From Lachnospiraceae bacterium (GTDB lineage Bacteria; Bacillota; Clostridia; Lachnospirales; Lachnospiraceae): a stretch of DNA of 58,850 nucleotides. The stretch is taken from NCBI GenBank assembly GCA_016283275.1, contig JAEEMP010000016.1, positions 1-58,850 of the forward strand, read 5' to 3'. Numbering within the stretch: the stretch's first letter is position 1; each line of letters opens with the position of its first letter. Shown piece by piece: positions 9,945-18,947 of the stretch. The position numbers and the translations under genes are program-made. The notes beneath the pieces were generated by a model that saw nothing but the letters and a program-made list of their open reading frames with translations, made no database searches and was not told the DNA's origin.

Positions 9945-9980
9945 ACCTCGGTTGCGCCGTCATGCGACCGAGGTTTTTTT
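9945..9980 (+). terminator. rpsT terminator
   Basis: ACCTCGGT (9945-9952) pairs with ACCGAGGT (9967-9974) and is followed directly by a T tract. Confidence 0.9.
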
Positions 9981-9993
9981 ATTCAAGCCACTC

Positions 9994-10025
9994 ATACAAA
10001 AAAGGAGCCGCCGCACGGCTCCTTT
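9994..10025 (-). terminator. Terminator of the GGDEF/EAL gene
   Basis: Perfect 10-bp stem AAAGGAGCCG (10001-10010) with CGGCTCCTTT (10016-10025), loop of 5. In the minus direction the stem runs into TTTTTTTG. It sits 13 bases past the stop at 10038. Confidence 0.9.
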
Positions 10026-10037
10026 GATCGTTTTCTT

Positions 10038-11936
10038 TTACATCCACTCTCTTACGTAGTCCAAAACATTTTCCGAAGGAATCGGCTTCGAGAAATAATA
10101 CCCCTGAATGTATTCGACTCCCAGCCTCTTAAAGTTAAGATACTGCTCTTCGGTTTCAACGCCTTCCACAACTATCTCAAGACCGAGCTTATGTATCATC
10201 TCTATGGAATATTCGGTTGCAACTTTTGCCTTTTCGGATCTGTCATATGCAAGCGTTAAACTTCTGTCCAGCTTTATGATGCTTATGGGCATATCCACAA
10301 CATATGTAAGATTTGAATAACCCGATCCGAAATCGTCAAGAGAGAATGAGGTGCCGTATTCCAAAAGCTCCTTCATGTTATTGTCTAAGGTCTTCTTTGT
10401 ATTGATCGCAGCGGTCTCTGTCACTTCGATGTTTATCTTATGAGGCGCGATCTCATATTCTCCCATGATGTTCTTGAATTCTCTGGCAAGATCATTCTGC
10501 ATGCACTGAATGACCGAAAGGTTGACCTCTATGTAATCTATGCCGTAGTCTTCGATATGATTGTATCTTATGAACTGGCAGACCTTTCTGAAGATCGCCT
10601 CGCCGAGTTTAAGGATCATACCGTTCTTTTCCGCAAACTCGATAAAGTCGATCGGCATCATAAGATTTCCGTTTTCGTCCCTTAACCTTACAAGGGCCTC
10701 CATTGCGGAAAATCTTCCGGCCTTAATGTTATATATCGGCTGATAATAGATCTCGATCTTATCGTTTTCAAGCGCCCATTCTATCGTATGCTGAAGTTCG
10801 AAAGCACGCCTTCTTTCGGAAAGTTCCTCATCGTCTATAAACAGTGTACCCTGTCCGTTCTCACCTGCCATGGTCGTAAAATATCTGACGACCTCTTCAA
10901 GCTCATCGGCATTTTTGTATCTTATGATATCATCAAGATATGATACTCCCATATTGACGTTGATCTGTACACCGTTTACCTGCCAGGGGCGCTCCAGCCT
11001 TCTGTCGACCCTGCTTAACCCTTCCGTCGCCTGCGCCTCCGTCTCAAATGCAAGTGCAAACAGGCTCTTTTCAAGTCTGAATACCGTAATGCCCGGTATA
11101 CTGTGGAAGAAAGAACATATCTCTTTCATAAGATCGTTAACGGTCTTATATCCGAAAATATCCCTTATATTGTTGAGATTTTCTATCGAAACATTGATCA
11201 TGGGCCTGTGACGGCGAAATCTTATGCATTCATCCATCAGCATATGAAAGCCCTTACGGTTGAAGGCTTCGACCTCGAAATCCAGATGGTTTTCGGGATT
11301 TTCCATCTTGCAATACATATATACGCTCGCTATGGACATTGCAAAAGAAGCCAGCAAAAGCTTGTTGTTTACAAACTGAACGATTCCGACCACCATCCAG
11401 GTAGCCATCCAGAAATATATGGAAAGTCTTCTTTTTAATGATATCCTGTCCCTTAAGACTACGGTCATGACAAGGATGGAGATAAGATACACAAAACCGA
11501 ACACATATACAGTCGTTACGGTTATCCCGTAACTGTACAATGCTTCTTCTTCGGCATTTACATATATCTGTGTGGGGTAAATGATCTGAACGACAAGTTC
11601 CACAAGCAACGGCACAAGCGAAATATTGCGCCAGACAGTCCTGAAACTGTAGCTTAATTCCGCAACCGCAAACCACGACGACAAAAATGCGACCGTCAAT
11701 ATCGAGAAAAGATATGCCTTACAGACAAACTGTGTGAGCCAATAAGGAATGACACTTGAATAGTTGATCGCAACAACAGACAGAAGATCGAGTACAACGG
11801 ATACAACGATCCCCGAAAGAAGTCTTATAAAGGCCTTTTCAGCCCTAAAATTCAGCCTTTTCTGTCCGAAACACATAATCGCCACGATAGAGGCGATGAT
11901 CAGGCCGGCTATCTGAAATTCAACATTCCAAACCAT
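10038..11936 (-). CDS. Membrane GGDEF/EAL protein, probable c-di-GMP phosphodiesterase
   Basis: 632 aa. The N-terminal ~210 residues contain seven or so hydrophobic helices, a membrane sensor with no recognised ligand. Next is a GGDEF-fold domain in which the signature is lost (FRLEKSLFALAFE where RYGGDEF is expected), so it should not make c-di-GMP. The C-terminal EAL domain keeps the catalytic set: MEALVRL, EVNLS, EVTETA, LDDFGSGYS, IKLDRS and EGVETEEQ, so hydrolysis of c-di-GMP to pGpG is likely. GGGGAG precedes the ATG. It is monocistronic, with a strong terminator. The loss of GGDEF activity points to a regulatory role for that domain. Confidence 0.92.
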   Translation of the reverse strand: MVWNVEFQIAGLIIASIVAIMCFGQKRLNFRAEKAFIRLLSGIVVSVVLDLLSVVAINYSSVIPYWLTQFVCKAYLFSILTVAFLSSWFAVAELSYSFRTVWRNISLVPLLVELVVQIIYPTQIYVNAEEEALYSYGITVTTVYVFGFVYLISILVMTVVLRDRISLKRRLSIYFWMATWMVVGIVQFVNNKLLLASFAMSIASVYMYCKMENPENHLDFEVEAFNRKGFHMLMDECIRFRRHRPMINVSIENLNNIRDIFGYKTVNDLMKEICSFFHSIPGITVFRLEKSLFALAFETEAQATEGLSRVDRRLERPWQVNGVQINVNMGVSYLDDIIRYKNADELEEVVRYFTTMAGENGQGTLFIDDEELSERRRAFELQHTIEWALENDKIEIYYQPIYNIKAGRFSAMEALVRLRDENGNLMMPIDFIEFAEKNGMILKLGEAIFRKVCQFIRYNHIEDYGIDYIEVNLSVIQCMQNDLAREFKNIMGEYEIAPHKINIEVTETAAINTKKTLDNNMKELLEYGTSFSLDDFGSGYSNLTYVVDMPISIIKLDRSLTLAYDRSEKAKVATEYSIEMIHKLGLEIVVEGVETEEQYLNFKRLGVEYIQGYYFSKPIPSENVLDYVREWM

Positions 11937-12037
11937 TTTTTCTCCCCGTGCATCTCCATAAGAGAATGCCGCATCGTTTTATCAAAAGAACGGTCGATGC
12001 ACACCTTATAACACTCAATTATTATTTTAGCATCAAA

Positions 12038-14623
12038 TCATTCTTCCTGCCACAAGTTTTTGTGCTCGCGAAGCCTTTTCTGAACCTTTTCGACCTCTTC
12101 GTAAAAATCCTTTGAGGACAAAAGCGCGCAGCCTCCGCCCCTTATTATGACCTGTTCCGCTCCGTCGCTCGTGACAACGGTAACATCAAACTTTTTACCG
12201 TTCTCGTGAGCGTACCTCTCTATATATCGGTCGGCAGTCTCCGCAGTTTTAGTGTAAACCACTTTTATATTGTGATACATCATTTCTTCGCGCGGATGGC
12301 CCGTGACCTTATATGCGTCAAACACAATGATGGTATTGTATCCCGTCACTGCCTGATAGTTTGACACTATATCGATAAGCCGGCCCGCAGCGGCGGAAAG
12401 ATCGATCCTTGCAAGCTCCTTAAGCTCATCCCACGCATGCACGACATTGTATCCGTCGATCAGAAGAAATTTTTCTTTTACCGCCGTGCCCTTATATACG
12501 GGTTCTTTTTCCTCGCGTCGTCCGCCGATCCAGTTTTTCTCGCGAAGCGAGGCCGATATTCCCTTATACGAAGTTTGGGTCTTCTTTTGATTGGCGTGCG
12601 CCGTCTTACCTATGATCGCATCTATTTCTTCGGTCGACACAAATATTTCTTTTTCCTTGTATGTCCCGTGATTTATGGGTTCGGCAAAAGAAGCATCGTC
12701 CGGTTTTTCGACATTCACCGTATACGGAAGATGCATATAGTTTTCAACTTCGTTCCAGGGCACCACAACTCCCGCTCCATGCGAACAGAATACGGAATCC
12801 GCCGTATTTCTTATGTCCGCTTCGGGATCATATGCGATCTTTTCTATGACTTCTTCGGCATTATGGCATTCCTTAAATCCTGACACGACAAGACTCATGT
12901 GTCCTTTTCCGCCCGTATATGCCGATACGTTTTTTGCATAACCGTTTAAGGTTGATACCGGACCGCTTCCGTTTAAGACCGATATACCGTTCGCGCTTTC
13001 GGAAACGCTTACGGTCGCTGACATTCCCGCAAGATCCGTCATTGCTCTTCCGACGGTATTATCGGGAATCTCAAGAGTAAAATCATAGAAAGGCTCCAGA
13101 AGAACACTCTGTGCTTTCATAAGACCGTTTCTTACCGCTCTGTATGTAGCCTGACGAAAATCTCCGCCCTCGGTATGCTTGATGTGGGCTTTTCCCGACA
13201 CAAGGGTTATCTTCATGTCGGTGATCGGGCTTCCGGTAAGAACGCCTTTATGCTCGCGTTCTTTTAAATGCGTAAGCACAAGCCTCTGCCAGTTAAGAGA
13301 AAGCTCATCAAGATCGGCCTCGGACTCAAACATAAGTCCCGACCCGCGCTCTAAGGGTTCAAGTTTCAAATGCACTTCGGCGTAATGTCTTAACGGCTCA
13401 AAATGGCCCACTCCCTCAACCGTATCCGATACGGTCTCCCGATAAGATATCCTGCCCTGTCCGAAAGAAACATCCACGTTGTACAGATCTTTTATCTTTC
13501 TTGTAAGTATCTCCGTCTGAACTTCACCCATGAGACATACATGGATCTCCTTTAGTCTTTCGTCGTATTCAACGTTAAGACCCGGTTCTTCTTCCTCAAG
13601 TTCGTACAGTATCTTAAGCATCCCGTGAGTATCGGTATCGCCCTTATAAAAAACCGTATAGTTAAGGACAGGTTCAAGGCTTATAAGTCTTGAGAATCTG
13701 CCTTTTCCGAAGACTGTCCCGGGCTTTGTGTCAATAAGTCCGGGGATCGTGACTATATCACCCGCAAATGCTTCTTTTACCGTCTCGTACTTATCGCCCG
13801 AATAAAGTCTTATCTCATTGACTTTTTCGTCGTTAAGCATCGATTTTACGACCAAAGAACCTCCCGTAAGCTTTATATGCGAAAGCCTTACATTATTCTC
13901 ACGGGTGATCTTATAGGTGATCGCCCCAAATTCATCGGGATATGCCTTTTTAGGGCAATAATCCTTTATGACTTCAAATAATCTGTCCACACCCTCGTTT
14001 TTAAGAGCCGAACCGAAAAGGCACGGAAAAAGAAGCCTTTCTTCAAAAGCGGCTTTTAATTTCTCTTTGGGAATATAACCGTTTTTTAAAACATCTTCCA
14101 GGAAATCTTCCGAAACGGTTGCTGCATTTTCAAAAAACTCATCGCTTAAATCGTCCGTAAAATCTTCGATATCCTGCGAAAGTTCTTCCTTCAGGGTTTT
14201 TAAGATGTCGGCCTTATTCGTATCCGGAAGGTCCATCTTGTTGACAAATATGATCGTCGGTATCCCGTAACGCTTAAGAAGCTTCCAGACCGTCTTTGTG
14301 TGCGCCTGAACCTTATCCGAAGCGGATACGAGCAATACCGCAATATCAAGGACGGCAAGTGTTCTTTCCATTTCCGCCGAAAAGTCGACATGTCCGGGAG
14401 TATCGATAAGGATCATTTCAAAATCCCCGAGATTAAGCCTCGCGGACTTTGAATAAATGGTGATACCGCGTTCTTTTTCCATGTAATCGGTATCGAGATA
14501 TGTATTTTTAAGATCGACCCTTCCCATTGTCTTGATGGCGGACGCCTTATACAAAAGCGCCTCGGAAATCGTTGTCTTGCCGGCATCGACATGGGCCAGG
14601 ATCCCTGCACAGATTTTAGTCAT
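12038..14623 (-). CDS. EF-G/Tet(M)-like translation GTPase fused to a NYN (YacP/Rae1-like) domain
   Basis: 861 aa. Residues 1-~690 follow the ribosomal-protection/EF-G plan: G1 AHVDAGKTT (10-18), effector ERGIT, G3 DTPGH (74-78), G4 NKMD (128-131), SAL (205-207), then EF-G domains II-V. The loop that in Tet(M) carries prolines used to displace tetracycline (SPVSTPADF) reads IKHTEGGDFR here, so drug resistance is doubtful. Residues ~716-855 are a separate NYN/PIN-like nuclease domain: LLIDGYNVVHAWDEL (Asp723, Asn726), IIVFDAYKV (Asp769), TAETADRYIE, VVTSDGAEQ (Asp820), matching the YacP family. YacP (Rae1) of B. subtilis cuts mRNA in the ribosomal A site. A factor that docks at the A site and carries its own nuclease is a plausible reading but not shown. 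Confidence 0.88.
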   Translation of the reverse strand: MTKICAGILAHVDAGKTTISEALLYKASAIKTMGRVDLKNTYLDTDYMEKERGITIYSKSARLNLGDFEMILIDTPGHVDFSAEMERTLAVLDIAVLLVSASDKVQAHTKTVWKLLKRYGIPTIIFVNKMDLPDTNKADILKTLKEELSQDIEDFTDDLSDEFFENAATVSEDFLEDVLKNGYIPKEKLKAAFEERLLFPCLFGSALKNEGVDRLFEVIKDYCPKKAYPDEFGAITYKITRENNVRLSHIKLTGGSLVVKSMLNDEKVNEIRLYSGDKYETVKEAFAGDIVTIPGLIDTKPGTVFGKGRFSRLISLEPVLNYTVFYKGDTDTHGMLKILYELEEEEPGLNVEYDERLKEIHVCLMGEVQTEILTRKIKDLYNVDVSFGQGRISYRETVSDTVEGVGHFEPLRHYAEVHLKLEPLERGSGLMFESEADLDELSLNWQRLVLTHLKEREHKGVLTGSPITDMKITLVSGKAHIKHTEGGDFRQATYRAVRNGLMKAQSVLLEPFYDFTLEIPDNTVGRAMTDLAGMSATVSVSESANGISVLNGSGPVSTLNGYAKNVSAYTGGKGHMSLVVSGFKECHNAEEVIEKIAYDPEADIRNTADSVFCSHGAGVVVPWNEVENYMHLPYTVNVEKPDDASFAEPINHGTYKEKEIFVSTEEIDAIIGKTAHANQKKTQTSYKGISASLREKNWIGGRREEKEPVYKGTAVKEKFLLIDGYNVVHAWDELKELARIDLSAAAGRLIDIVSNYQAVTGYNTIIVFDAYKVTGHPREEMMYHNIKVVYTKTAETADRYIERYAHENGKKFDVTVVTSDGAEQVIIRGGGCALLSSKDFYEEVEKVQKRLREHKNLWQEE

Positions 14624-14683
14624 ACGCTAATAATATCATAATTTTTTAAAAGTCAAAATTTATTCCTAAGAAAGCTTTATTGT

Positions 14684-14691
14684 GATAGAAT
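14684..14691 (+). promoter_or_regulatory. Extended -10 element abutting the YkgJ-family start codon
   Basis: TGATAGAAT (TG-n-TAGAAT) ends at 14691, six bases before the ATG at 14698. The -35 region is poor, but extended -10 promoters tolerate this. Transcription would begin at or within a base or two of the ATG. Confidence 0.5.
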
Positions 14692-14697
14692 CGACGT

Positions 14698-15351
14698 ATG
14701 TTAAGAGATGTGGATCTTTCTGAAGTAACCGATGGAAAACTCTATAATAAGGACGACAGTGTAAGGGTCACATGCGATGATTGCAAGGGCTGCAGCGAAT
14801 GCTGCAAGACCGTTGGCGACACCATCCTTTTGGACCCTTATGATATCTATAACCTTGAAAAGGCTTTAAATAAGCCTTTTGCAGAAATGGTCGAAAAAGA
14901 AATCGAGATAAGGCTCATCGACAACGTGGTCCTTCCGAACATCATGATGCAGGAAGATTCCGATGCCTGCGGGCTTCTTGACGAAAACGGAAGATGTACG
15001 ATACACTCGTTGCGGCCCGGATTCTGCAGGCTTTTTCCTTTGGGGCGCCTCTACGACGAGGACAGTAACTTTAATTACATAATCCAGATAAATGAATGCA
15101 AGTATCCCGATAAAGGCTATGCTTTGGTAAAAGACTGGCTCGGCATAGAAGATCTTGATAAATACGAGCGTTTTGTAAAAGACTGGCATTCTTTTACAAA
15201 AAATATCGGCGCATTCCTTAACGAATGCACCGACGAAAACGAGTTTAAAAAGTATTCCTGGCTGCCCCTTCGTGTGTTCTTTGAACCAAAATATGACACA
15301 AACAGGGATTTCTATGAGCAGTTCTATTATAGGATGCAAAGGTTTAAGTAA
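14698..15351 (+). CDS. YkgJ-family cysteine-cluster (zinc/iron-chelating) protein
   Basis: 217 aa with the N-terminal cluster CDDCKGCSECC (Cys26, 29, 32, 35, 36) and a second half-cluster CGLLDENGRCTIHSLRPGFC. This is the CxxC...CxxCC plus GRCxxxxxRPxxCR pattern of the YkgJ/UPF0153 family, thought to bind a metal or Fe-S cluster; no reaction is established. The C-terminal ~90 residues have no recognised motif. There is no ribosome binding site: the ATG lies 7 bases after a good extended -10, so the mRNA is probably leaderless. It converges with the SUV3-type helicase, only 25 bases between stops, and is divergent from the GTPase-NYN gene. Confidence 0.85.
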   Translation: MLRDVDLSEVTDGKLYNKDDSVRVTCDDCKGCSECCKTVGDTILLDPYDIYNLEKALNKPFAEMVEKEIEIRLIDNVVLPNIMMQEDSDACGLLDENGRCTIHSLRPGFCRLFPLGRLYDEDSNFNYIIQINECKYPDKGYALVKDWLGIEDLDKYERFVKDWHSFTKNIGAFLNECTDENEFKKYSWLPLRVFFEPKYDTNRDFYEQFYYRMQRFK

Positions 15352-15376
15352 GCCTTATCGCAAATCTTAACCGCAT

Positions 15377-17449
15377 CTAATTTTCCACAAAATAGCAGTC
15401 TTCGCACTTTCCGTAAGGATAATTCCACGGAAGCATCTTACCGCAGACCCTGCACCGCCTTCCTTCAAGCTGCTGGGTCTTTAAGTATTCTATTATCCTG
15501 CCCGAAACATCGCGCTTAAGCTCCACGATATCCGAAAGTCTTTCTCTGTGCTCAAACTTTCTTAAATAAGCATAGATAAGATCGTATACAAGATAGAGAT
15601 CTTCAAGCTCTTCCATCTTCATGTGATCGAGCTCATCGTCAAACGGCACGATATTGGCTTCGACGACTTCGTTTATCTTATCGTTAAGCCTTGAACCTCC
15701 TGCCTCTTCAAGCTTTGCAAACTTAAGTATCAGTTCCGTAAGGAAAGGCTTCGACGAACGGAATCCGATCATCAGAAAGTCGTATATGAGCTTTTTGTCG
15801 CTTACGACCGCTTCGAGCTTTTTGCAGAGCGATATGTCCTCTTCAAGATCCGCCTTTTCGTAAAGACTTGTAAAATCAACATCCGACCACCGTTTAAGTA
15901 TTTCCGAAAGCGGCATGTCAAGATAAATGATATTTTCCGGTATACCCATCCTGGCATACGATATGGTCTCAACCGAACCTTCAACAGCCCTCTTTATAGC
16001 CTGAGAACGGTATTCGGAAGTATAATATCCGGTCTCAAAAATACCGCGTCTGCCCGCGCGGCCTGCGATCTGCTTTATCTCGCTTACGTTTAACGGGCGG
16101 CGGTTATGACCGTCGAATTTCCTGGTCTCAAGAAAAACTATACGTTTTATCGGAAGATTAAGACCCATACCGATAGCATCGGTCGCGACCACAACCTGCG
16201 TCTCGCCTTCCGTAAATCGCTTGACTTCGTTCATGCGCACATCATAAGGAAGATTTCCGTATATCATGCTCGCCTTTATGCCGTTTTGCTGAAGTTCGGC
16301 CGCTACTGCGATAACGGACTGCTTCGAAAACACGATGAGCGCATCTTTTTCTTTTACCGAAGCGGGAAAAGAAAACCTTTCCTTATCGAAAACAAGCGGT
16401 ACCGCACGCTCATTGTGCCTTATCTCCCACGTATCCCCGCATTCCTCGATGATGGCTGTTATAAGATCTACGCAGGATTCGTCGGAACAGATATGGATCT
16501 CGTCGGCACAGACACCTAGGATAGCCCTTGTCCAGGCACCGCCGCGCTGCTCTTCTCCTATCATCTGACCCTCGTCGATCACGGCGATATCGTAGATCTC
16601 ATGCGTGCTCACGGTCTCGATCGTGGCCGAAGAATGAGTGGCTCCGGGTATGAATATCTCCTCTTCACCGGTGATCATGTTGCATAAAACCCCTGCTTCG
16701 TTGAGTCTGTCATATATCTCAAATGCGAGAAGTCTCAGCGGTGCGAGATATATACCCTTATTACACTTTTTAAGGGCTTCGAGCGCATCGTAGGTCTTTC
16801 CCGAATTGGTGGGACCGACATGTAAGATAAAACGCCGCTTCATCTTACGCGCCAGAGGATAAAGATCCGGTATACGCTCAGGGATCTCGTCCATGATCAT
16901 ATCCTTAAACCTCATATCTTCTTCAAGAAGCATATGTTCGTAGGAAAGATATACATGATTTGAATAGATAGAGTAAAAAAACGCATCACGCGAATCTTCT
17001 TTGATGCGGGCAAATATCGACATATAAAAGGCATGATATTCCTTATCGAATTCAGCCTTAGAAAGTTTCCTGTACTCTGCCGCTTCCGGTATCAGATTGA
17101 CAGCGTAAGAAGCGGATGCGTTGTAAGCGGATCTCTTTGTCTTCCACATCCATGATTTATTGGCAAGAGTCGAATTGATACCCTTACCCTTTGAACCGCC
17201 GCGTATCGCAGAATAAAAAATATCTTCAAGCGATTGTCTTGCGATCTTTTCTTTTATGTGATCGTATGTTACATCCGGAAAATCAAAGGATCTTACGTAT
17301 TCGCCCACATACTTTATGTTTTCCTTGATGATGTCGAAACGTTTATCCGAAAGTCCTTTTAAGAATTTTCTTTTAAGTTCTTTATTTTCAGGCGTCGAAA
17401 GCGATATCTTATGCCCGCCGGTATGTCTTTTTCTTCTGTAATATGCCAT
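15377..17449 (-). CDS. SUV3-type superfamily 2 RNA helicase with C-terminal cysteine motif
   Basis: 690 aa. An N-terminal helical region (1-200) precedes a helicase core whose Walker A reads HVGPTNSGKTYDAL (GPTNSGKT 212-219), the hallmark of the SUV3 family, the ATP-dependent helicase of the mitochondrial RNA degradosome. Motif II is IDEGQM (292-295), then VVVATDAIGMGLNLP (motif V) and QIAGRAGRRG (motif VI, 460-469). A SUV3-like helical C-terminal region follows. The last 30 residues hold CxxC...CxxC (CRVCGKMLP...GKCEDC), a likely zinc knuckle that SUV3 itself lacks. It likely unwinds RNA for decay. It has its own promoter and a structured leader. The 5' ATG is preceded by AGGAAG. Confidence 0.88.
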   Translation of the reverse strand: MAYYRRKRHTGGHKISLSTPENKELKRKFLKGLSDKRFDIIKENIKYVGEYVRSFDFPDVTYDHIKEKIARQSLEDIFYSAIRGGSKGKGINSTLANKSWMWKTKRSAYNASASYAVNLIPEAAEYRKLSKAEFDKEYHAFYMSIFARIKEDSRDAFFYSIYSNHVYLSYEHMLLEEDMRFKDMIMDEIPERIPDLYPLARKMKRRFILHVGPTNSGKTYDALEALKKCNKGIYLAPLRLLAFEIYDRLNEAGVLCNMITGEEEIFIPGATHSSATIETVSTHEIYDIAVIDEGQMIGEEQRGGAWTRAILGVCADEIHICSDESCVDLITAIIEECGDTWEIRHNERAVPLVFDKERFSFPASVKEKDALIVFSKQSVIAVAAELQQNGIKASMIYGNLPYDVRMNEVKRFTEGETQVVVATDAIGMGLNLPIKRIVFLETRKFDGHNRRPLNVSEIKQIAGRAGRRGIFETGYYTSEYRSQAIKRAVEGSVETISYARMGIPENIIYLDMPLSEILKRWSDVDFTSLYEKADLEEDISLCKKLEAVVSDKKLIYDFLMIGFRSSKPFLTELILKFAKLEEAGGSRLNDKINEVVEANIVPFDDELDHMKMEELEDLYLVYDLIYAYLRKFEHRERLSDIVELKRDVSGRIIEYLKTQQLEGRRCRVCGKMLPWNYPYGKCEDCYFVEN

Positions 17450-17475
17450 ATTCTTCCTGTTTCATGCACAAAATT

Positions 17476-17507
17476 GTGGCGAAAGCAAGAAATCCTGCTC
17501 CCGCCAC
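17476..17507 (-). promoter_or_regulatory. 5'-terminal stem-loop in the SUV3-type helicase leader
   Basis: GTGGCG (17476-17481) pairs with CGCCAC (17502-17507), and AGCA (17484-17487) with TGCT (17496-17499) inside. Given the promoter at 17516-17544, the transcript would begin almost at the base of this hairpin, leaving about 25 unpaired bases before the RBS. A 5'-terminal hairpin can protect an mRNA from 5'-dependent decay; a regulatory role is inference. Confidence 0.45.
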
Positions 17508-17515
17508 CTATAGAT

Positions 17516-17544
17516 ATTCTAAATGGTATCGTTTATTTTTTCAA
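17516..17544 (-). promoter_or_regulatory. Promoter of the SUV3-type helicase gene
   Basis: On the minus strand TTGAAA (17544-17539), 17-base spacer, TAGAAT (17521-17516). Start expected near 17509, about 60 bases before the ATG. Confidence 0.7.
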
Positions 17545-17726
17545 GTGATCCGATATCCGGGTGCCGATCGTTTGATCCGCGCAAAATCGATCCATAAAAG
17601 TCTTATGCCAAAGAACGATATTTACAATTTTACGCAAAACCCATTCTATTAATCCGCGCCGATACATGTTATTTTTAATATATAGCAATGCGACAAAAAA
17701 ACATAAATAATGTATCGGAGGAAAAC

Positions 17727-18842
17727 ATGATCAAAAAACCTTTTAAGGATATTGAGCTTTCCCGATTGGGGCTTGGGAATATGCGCTTTCACACAAGCGA
17801 CCCCGCAGGGCTTAAGATCAAGTATGACGAAGCCCACGAAGTAATAGACTATGCCTATAATCACGGCATCAACTATTTCGATACCGCCCATGTATACAAT
17901 AAGGGCGATTCCGAAAGATGTCTCGGCGAATGTATCAGTAAGTACCCTCGTGATTCTTACTATCTTGCCACAAAGTTCAACATTAACGCCGAAAAAGATT
18001 ATAAGCGTATGTTTAATGAGCAGCTTGAACGTTTAAAGACCGACAGGATCGATTTTTATCTTGTACACTGCTTACTCGAAAACAACATAGACGAATATCT
18101 TTCCTGCGGACTTATCGATTTTCTTGAAGACATGCGCTCTCAGGGAAAGATCAGATATATCGGCTTTTCATCACATGCATCAACTCAAAGCCTGGAGCGC
18201 TTTGCGGACAGTCATCCTTTCGATTTCTGCCAGATCCAGCTTAATTACTTTGACTGGTTCTTTGGAAATTCCAAATCCGAATATGAAGCTTTGGTAAAAA
18301 GAAACATTCCGATCATGGTAATGGAACCCGTAAGAGGCGGAAGACTTTCAAGTCTTACACCCGATGCCGAAGCAATACTCAAGGAAGCGCATCCCGAATG
18401 GTCGATCTCGTCCTGGGCACTTCGCTTTGTAAAGAGTCTTCCCGGTGTTCAGGTCATCTTAAGCGGTATGAACGATCTTGACCAGATGCGTGATAATCTT
18501 GAAACCTTCAGCACCGACGACAATTTATCGGACGAGGACATGGCAACTCTCGAAAAGGCAGTAAGACTTTTCAAAAAGCAGCTTACGATCCCCTGTACGG
18601 CTTGCCGTTACTGTGTAGATCACTGCCCGATGAAGATCAACATCCCCGAATACTTAAAGGTGCTTAACGATGTTAAAGCAAACGGTGACATGAATCTTTG
18701 GAAAGCAAAGAACGTTGACTCCGAAGGCACCCCTGCCGATTGTATAGGGTGCGGTTCCTGTACCGTTCAGTGTCCTCAGAGCCTCGAGATCCCCAAGTAT
18801 ATGGCAGAACTTGCGGAAAAACTTGAAAAGCACGGCCATTGA
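17727..18842 (+). CDS. Aldo/keto reductase with C-terminal 2[4Fe-4S] ferredoxin domain
   Basis: 371 aa from the ATG at 17727 (RBS CGGAGG 6 bases upstream); a longer in-frame start upstream has no RBS. The first ~270 residues are an aldo/keto reductase barrel with the tetrad region FDTAHVYNKG, ATKF and YLVHCL. The C-terminal ~100 residues hold two cysteine clusters, CTACRYCVDHCP and CIGCGSCTVQCP, each fitting a [4Fe-4S] centre. This fused form is common in anaerobic Clostridia; the substrate is unknown. Monocistronic, followed by a long hairpin shared with aroF. Confidence 0.93.
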   Translation: MIKKPFKDIELSRLGLGNMRFHTSDPAGLKIKYDEAHEVIDYAYNHGINYFDTAHVYNKGDSERCLGECISKYPRDSYYLATKFNINAEKDYKRMFNEQLERLKTDRIDFYLVHCLLENNIDEYLSCGLIDFLEDMRSQGKIRYIGFSSHASTQSLERFADSHPFDFCQIQLNYFDWFFGNSKSEYEALVKRNIPIMVMEPVRGGRLSSLTPDAEAILKEAHPEWSISSWALRFVKSLPGVQVILSGMNDLDQMRDNLETFSTDDNLSDEDMATLEKAVRLFKKQLTIPCTACRYCVDHCPMKINIPEYLKVLNDVKANGDMNLWKAKNVDSEGTPADCIGCGSCTVQCPQSLEIPKYMAELAEKLEKHGH

Positions 18843-18901
18843 TAATGCTTAACCGACAGAAAGTATAGTCAATAATACAACTTATGTATCAGATAATGCA
18901 A

Positions 18902-18930
18902 AATGCCTCGGACATAACGTCCGGGGCATT
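18902..18930. terminator. Bidirectional terminator between aldo/keto reductase and aroF
   Basis: A 12-bp stem with one G-T pair: AATGCCTCGGAC (18902-18913) with GTCCGGGGCATT (18919-18930), loop ATAAC. Lies between convergent genes. The T tracts are short on both sides, so efficiency is uncertain. Confidence 0.65.
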
Positions 18931-18947
18931 CTTAATATATAATTTGA

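Noticed and set aside
12038-14623. Annotation as a tetracycline resistance gene
   Set aside because: The domain IV loop differs from Tet(M)/Tet(O), and the fused nuclease domain suggests another role; resistance cannot be claimed from similarity.
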